In this document: positions 13,888 to 16,010 of the stretch, one piece after another
How the letters are laid out: each line of letters opens with the position of its first letter
Numbering within the stretch: the first letter of the stretch is position 1
Translations under genes and position numbers: made by a program
The notes under the pieces: model-generated
Seen by the model: only the letters and a program-made list of their open reading frames with translations
What the model was told of the DNA's origin: nothing
Databases searched by the model: none
Assembly: GCA_937995555.1 (NCBI GenBank)
Contig: CALKJX010000300.1
Coordinates: forward strand, 1 to 16,010
DNA: 16,010 nucleotides
From: an uncultured Elioraea sp.
GTDB lineage: Bacteria; Pseudomonadota; Alphaproteobacteria; Acetobacterales; Acetobacteraceae
Direction of reading: 5' to 3'

Positions 13888-14648
13888 GACCCGCGGCCCT
13901 CGTCACCGGCGCGCGCCGGGGGATCGGCCGCGCCACCTGCGCGGCGCTGGCCGCGCGCGGCTTCGATGTGGTCGGCGCCGATCTGTCGGATGACGGTGCG
14001 GCCGAGACCGGGGCGGCGGTGATCGCGGCCGGCGGATCGTTCCGCTTCCTGCGCGCCGACGTGGCGGCCAGCACGGCGCACGCCACACTCGTCGAGGCCG
14101 CCTGGGACGCCTTCGGCGGGCTGGAATGTCTGGTCAACAACGCGGGTGTCGGTGCCATGGCGCGCGGCGATCTGCTCGACGTCACCGAAGCGTCGTTCGA
14201 CCGCTGCCTGAACGTGAACGCGCGCGGCGCGTTCTTCCTCGCCCAGGCCGCGGCAAGGCGCATGGTCGCGCCCGATGCGCCCCGGCGCGGCCCGCGCTCG
14301 CTGCTGTTCGTCTCCTCGGCGAACGCGTTCATGCCGGCGGTGGATCGGGGCGAGTACTGCGTCTCCAAGGCCGCCGTCTCGATGGTGACGAAGCTTTTCG
14401 CGGTGCGGCTCGCCGAGGCCGGGATCGCGGTGCACGAGATCCGCCCCGGCGTCATCCGAACCGACATGACCGCCCCGGTGGCCGAGCGCTACGCCGCGCG
14501 CATCGAGGCCGGGCTCTCGCCGATCCGCCGCTGGGGCGAGGCGGAGGATGTCGGCGGTGCGATCGCGGCGCTGGCCGCCGGCGACCTGCCCTTCACCACC
14601 GGCGATGCGTTCCACATCGACGGCGGGCTGCATCTGCACCGGCTATGA
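13884..14648 (+). CDS. Short-chain dehydrogenase/reductase (3-ketoacyl reductase-like)
   Basis: SDR of 254 residues, resembling FabG-type 3-oxoacyl reductases; in this setting it probably oxidises a 3-hydroxyacyl-CoA. Motifs: TGARRGIG (8-15), Asp33 after the second strand (VVGADLSD, suggesting NAD), NNAG (85-88), Asn112, Ser144/145 (FVSSAN), Tyr158 and Lys162 (YCVSK), and IRPGVIRTDMTAPV. The tail IDGGLHLHRL is typical of the family. The start overlaps the acyl-CoA dehydrogenase stop and the stop overlaps the MaoC start, both by ATGA, so the three genes are translationally coupled. The role in the pathway is inferred from neighbours; free sugar or alcohol substrates are also possible for this family. 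Confidence 0.92.
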   Translation: MRPAALVTGARRGIGRATCAALAARGFDVVGADLSDDGAAETGAAVIAAGGSFRFLRADVAASTAHATLVEAAWDAFGGLECLVNNAGVGAMARGDLLDVTEASFDRCLNVNARGAFFLAQAAARRMVAPDAPRRGPRSLLFVSSANAFMPAVDRGEYCVSKAAVSMVTKLFAVRLAEAGIAVHEIRPGVIRTDMTAPVAERYAARIEAGLSPIRRWGEAEDVGGAIAALAAGDLPFTTGDAFHIDGGLHLHRL

Positions 14649-15094
14649 GCGAGGCGCTCCGCTACGAGGCGATCGAGGTCGGGCTCACCTACGACACTCC
14701 CGGCATCACCGTGTCCGAGCACCACGTGCTGGGCTTCGCCGGACTGACGGGCGATTTCTACGAGCTGCACGTCGATGACGATTATGCGCGCTCGATCGGC
14801 TATGCCGGCCGCGTCGCGCACGGGCTGCTCGGCCTCGCCCTCGCGGACGGGCTGAAGAACCGTGCCGCCGTACGGCTCGCGGCGATCGTCTCGCTCGGCT
14901 GGCGCTGGACATTCACCGGGCCGATCCTGATCGGCGACCGCATCGCCGCGCGCATCCGCGTGGTCGGCAAGCGCGAGACCAGGAAGCCCGATCGGGGCAT
15001 CGTCACGATCGAGGTCACGCTGACGAATCAGCGCGGCGAGGTGGTGCAGCGGGGCGAGAACGACATGATGGTGTGGCGCGCGCCTAGCGCCTGA
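14645..15094 (+). CDS. MaoC-family hydratase/dehydratase
   Basis: Hot-dog fold enoyl-CoA hydratase/dehydratase-like protein, 149 residues, likely acting on the acyl-CoA handled by the two upstream enzymes. The hydratase signature region is LTGDFYELHVD (34-44). Catalytic Asp37 and His42 keep the five-residue spacing seen in R-specific enoyl-CoA hydratases, and GRVAHGLLGLALADG (55-69) matches the conserved second helix. The usual Asn-Pro between Asp and His (GDxNPLH) is Tyr-Glu here. The central strand LGWRWTFTGPILIGD is typical. It is the last gene of the operon and overlaps the SDR by ATGA. Its last 11 bases overlap the 3' end of the convergent enoyl-CoA hydratase, leaving no room for a separate terminator. 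Confidence 0.9.
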   Translation: MSEALRYEAIEVGLTYDTPGITVSEHHVLGFAGLTGDFYELHVDDDYARSIGYAGRVAHGLLGLALADGLKNRAAVRLAAIVSLGWRWTFTGPILIGDRIAARIRVVGKRETRKPDRGIVTIEVTLTNQRGEVVQRGENDMMVWRAPSA

Positions 15095-15851
15095 ACGCGG
15101 CGTCGCGCTTCTCGGCGAAAGCGCGGATGCCCTCGCGGTGATCGCCGGCGGCGAAACAGAGCACGTTCATCTCGTTCTCGTAGGCGAGCCCGGCCGAGAG
15201 CGGCGCCTCCAGCGCCTGGCGCACGGCCGCCTTCACCGCCTGCACGGCGATCGGGCTGAACCCCGCGAGCTTGCGGCAGAGCGCCCGCGCGGCCTCCTCC
15301 TCCGCGCCATCCTCCACCACCTGCTCGACCAGACGCAGCCGCAGCGCCTCCTCGGCATCGACCGGCTCGCCGGTGAGCAGCAGCCGCATCGCGGCCCCGT
15401 AGCCGATCAGCCGCGGCAGCATCTGCGACGCCCCGCCGCCGCCGACCCAGCCGCGCGTCACTTCCGGGAAGCCGATGCGCGTCGAGCGCGCCGCGATGCG
15501 CAGATCCGAGGCGAGCGCCATCTCCGCCCCGCCGCCGAGCGCCCAGCCCTTCAGCGCCGCCACCACCGGCTTGCGGATGCCGCGGATCGCCGCCTCGTAC
15601 ACCACGCGGTTGCGGAACGACCACGCATCCGGATAGCCCGCGAGCGCGTTGAGATCGCTGCCGGCGCAGAAGGCGCGCGTCCCGGCGCCGCGCAGCAGCA
15701 CGGCGCGGATGGCATCGTCCGCGTCGATCCGGCGCGCGTGCTCGGCGATCGCCGCCGCCATCGCCGGCGTCACCGCGTTGTGCTTCGCCGGCCGGTCGAG
15801 CACCAGCTCGGCCACACCGTCCGTCACCTCCAGCCGCACCTCGCCGTCCAT
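15084..15851 (-). CDS. Enoyl-CoA hydratase/isomerase (crotonase family)
   Basis: Crotonase-fold enzyme, 255 residues from the chosen start. Oxyanion-hole elements: AFCAGSDL (60-67) and ALGGGAEMAL (104-113). Both catalytic glutamates of classical hydratases are present, Glu110 and Glu130 (FPEVTRGW), with the same 20-residue spacing as rat Glu144/Glu164, so water addition to an enoyl-CoA is the likeliest reaction; isomerase or hydrolase activity is possible in this family. SQMLPRLIGYGAAMRLLLTG and a typical helical tail (FAEKRDAAFRR) complete it. The ATG at 15851 is preferred over ATG 15872 because GGAGGA lies six bases before it and the extra seven residues (MAPGGRG) are not conserved-looking. 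It converges on the MaoC gene and diverges from the CoA-transferase gene. Confidence 0.92.
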   Translation of the reverse strand: MDGEVRLEVTDGVAELVLDRPAKHNAVTPAMAAAIAEHARRIDADDAIRAVLLRGAGTRAFCAGSDLNALAGYPDAWSFRNRVVYEAAIRGIRKPVVAALKGWALGGGAEMALASDLRIAARSTRIGFPEVTRGWVGGGGASQMLPRLIGYGAAMRLLLTGEPVDAEEALRLRLVEQVVEDGAEEEAARALCRKLAGFSPIAVQAVKAAVRQALEAPLSAGLAYENEMNVLCFAAGDHREGIRAFAEKRDAAFRR

Positions 15852-15857
15852 GCCTCG

Positions 15858-15863
15858 TCCTCC
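15858..15863 (-). promoter_or_regulatory. Ribosome binding site deciding the enoyl-CoA hydratase start
   Basis: On the minus strand this reads GGAGGA, six bases before the ATG at 15851. The alternative ATG at 15872 would place this site inside the coding region and has no comparable site of its own. Confidence 0.65.
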
Positions 15864-15886
15864 GGGCGCCATGCCGCGGCGCCAGA

Positions 15887-15916
15887 TTGACCCCCTCGGC
15901 GCGGCGTCGCTAGCCT
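15887..15916 (+). promoter_or_regulatory. Possible sigma-70 promoter for the CoA-transferase gene
   Basis: TTGACC (15887-15892, five of six consensus bases) is followed after 18 bases by TAGCCT (15911-15916, three of six). A start of transcription near 15923 would give a leader of about 25 bases before the ATG at 15948. It sits in the 96-base gap between the divergent enoyl-CoA hydratase and CoA-transferase genes. The -10 box is weak. Confidence 0.35.
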
Positions 15917-15947
15917 TGCGCGCGAGAAATCGGACGGCGGGCGAGCG

Positions 15948-16010
15948 ATGCGACGGGTGACGGCGGACGAGGCAGTAGAGGTCGTCCGCTCGGGCGACAC
16001 GCTGCTGATC
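15948..16010 (+). CDS. Probable CoA-transferase, N-terminal fragment (3' end outside the window)
   Basis: Only 21 codons are visible: MRRVTADEAVEVVRSGDTLL followed by Ile at the window edge. The pattern 'TADEAVxxVxxGDTLxI' is typical of the N-terminus of acyl-CoA:acetate/3-ketoacid CoA-transferases and related acetyl-CoA hydrolase/transferase proteins, where it precedes the first strand and Gly-rich turn of the fold. It would fit a job of activating the acid degraded by the neighbouring acyl-CoA dehydrogenase, hydratases and SDR. A GGCGGGCGAG stretch (15936-15945) just upstream may serve as a weak ribosome site. Divergent from the enoyl-CoA hydratase. The fragment is too short for a firm family call. 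Confidence 0.6.
   Translation, partial: MRRVTADEAVEVVRSGDTLLI

Overview
The window is GC-rich (about 70% by eye), densely coded DNA, with most start and stop codons overlapping or only a few bases apart. Genomic style and gene content (an AapJQMP amino-acid transporter, a trehalose synthase/maltokinase fusion, several acyl-CoA enzymes) suggest an alphaproteobacterium, possibly from the Acetobacteraceae/Rhodospirillales side. That placement is inference. No rRNA, tRNA, CRISPR array, insertion sequence or prophage gene was seen.

Region 1 (1-5243, + strand) is alpha-glucan metabolism. The window opens inside a trehalose synthase fused to maltokinase (treS-mak, 5' end missing), whose stop overlaps the start of the glycogen branching enzyme glgB. 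The fusion converts trehalose to maltose and then to maltose-1-phosphate. The expected polymerising partner, GlgE, is not in the window and may lie upstream.

Region 2 (5423-9882, + strand) is a complete general L-amino-acid ABC transporter: binding protein aapJ, permeases aapQ and aapM, ATPase aapP. A strong stem-loop lies between aapJ and aapQ, while the last three genes are almost touching. A luciferase-like flavin-dependent monooxygenase gene follows at 9922-10920.

Region 3 (10835-12595, - strand) holds an intact short-chain dehydrogenase/reductase (SDR). Directly downstream is a broken major-facilitator transporter. Its recognisable sequence stops in about the eighth membrane helix, within a few bases of the stop codon of the oppositely oriented monooxygenase, and it has no ordinary start codon. 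This looks like a rearrangement scar.

Region 4 (12727-16010) is an acyl-CoA catabolic cluster: acyl-CoA dehydrogenase, SDR and MaoC-type hydratase in a tightly coupled + operon, a convergent enoyl-CoA hydratase whose 3' end overlaps the MaoC gene, and the first 21 codons of a probable CoA-transferase running off the right edge. Together they could activate, oxidise, hydrate and reoxidise an acyl-CoA, but the substrate cannot be told from sequence. Nothing in the window looks like a wholly new system. The points most worth a second look are the truncated transporter junction, the aapJ-aapQ stem-loop and the unassigned acyl-CoA cluster.
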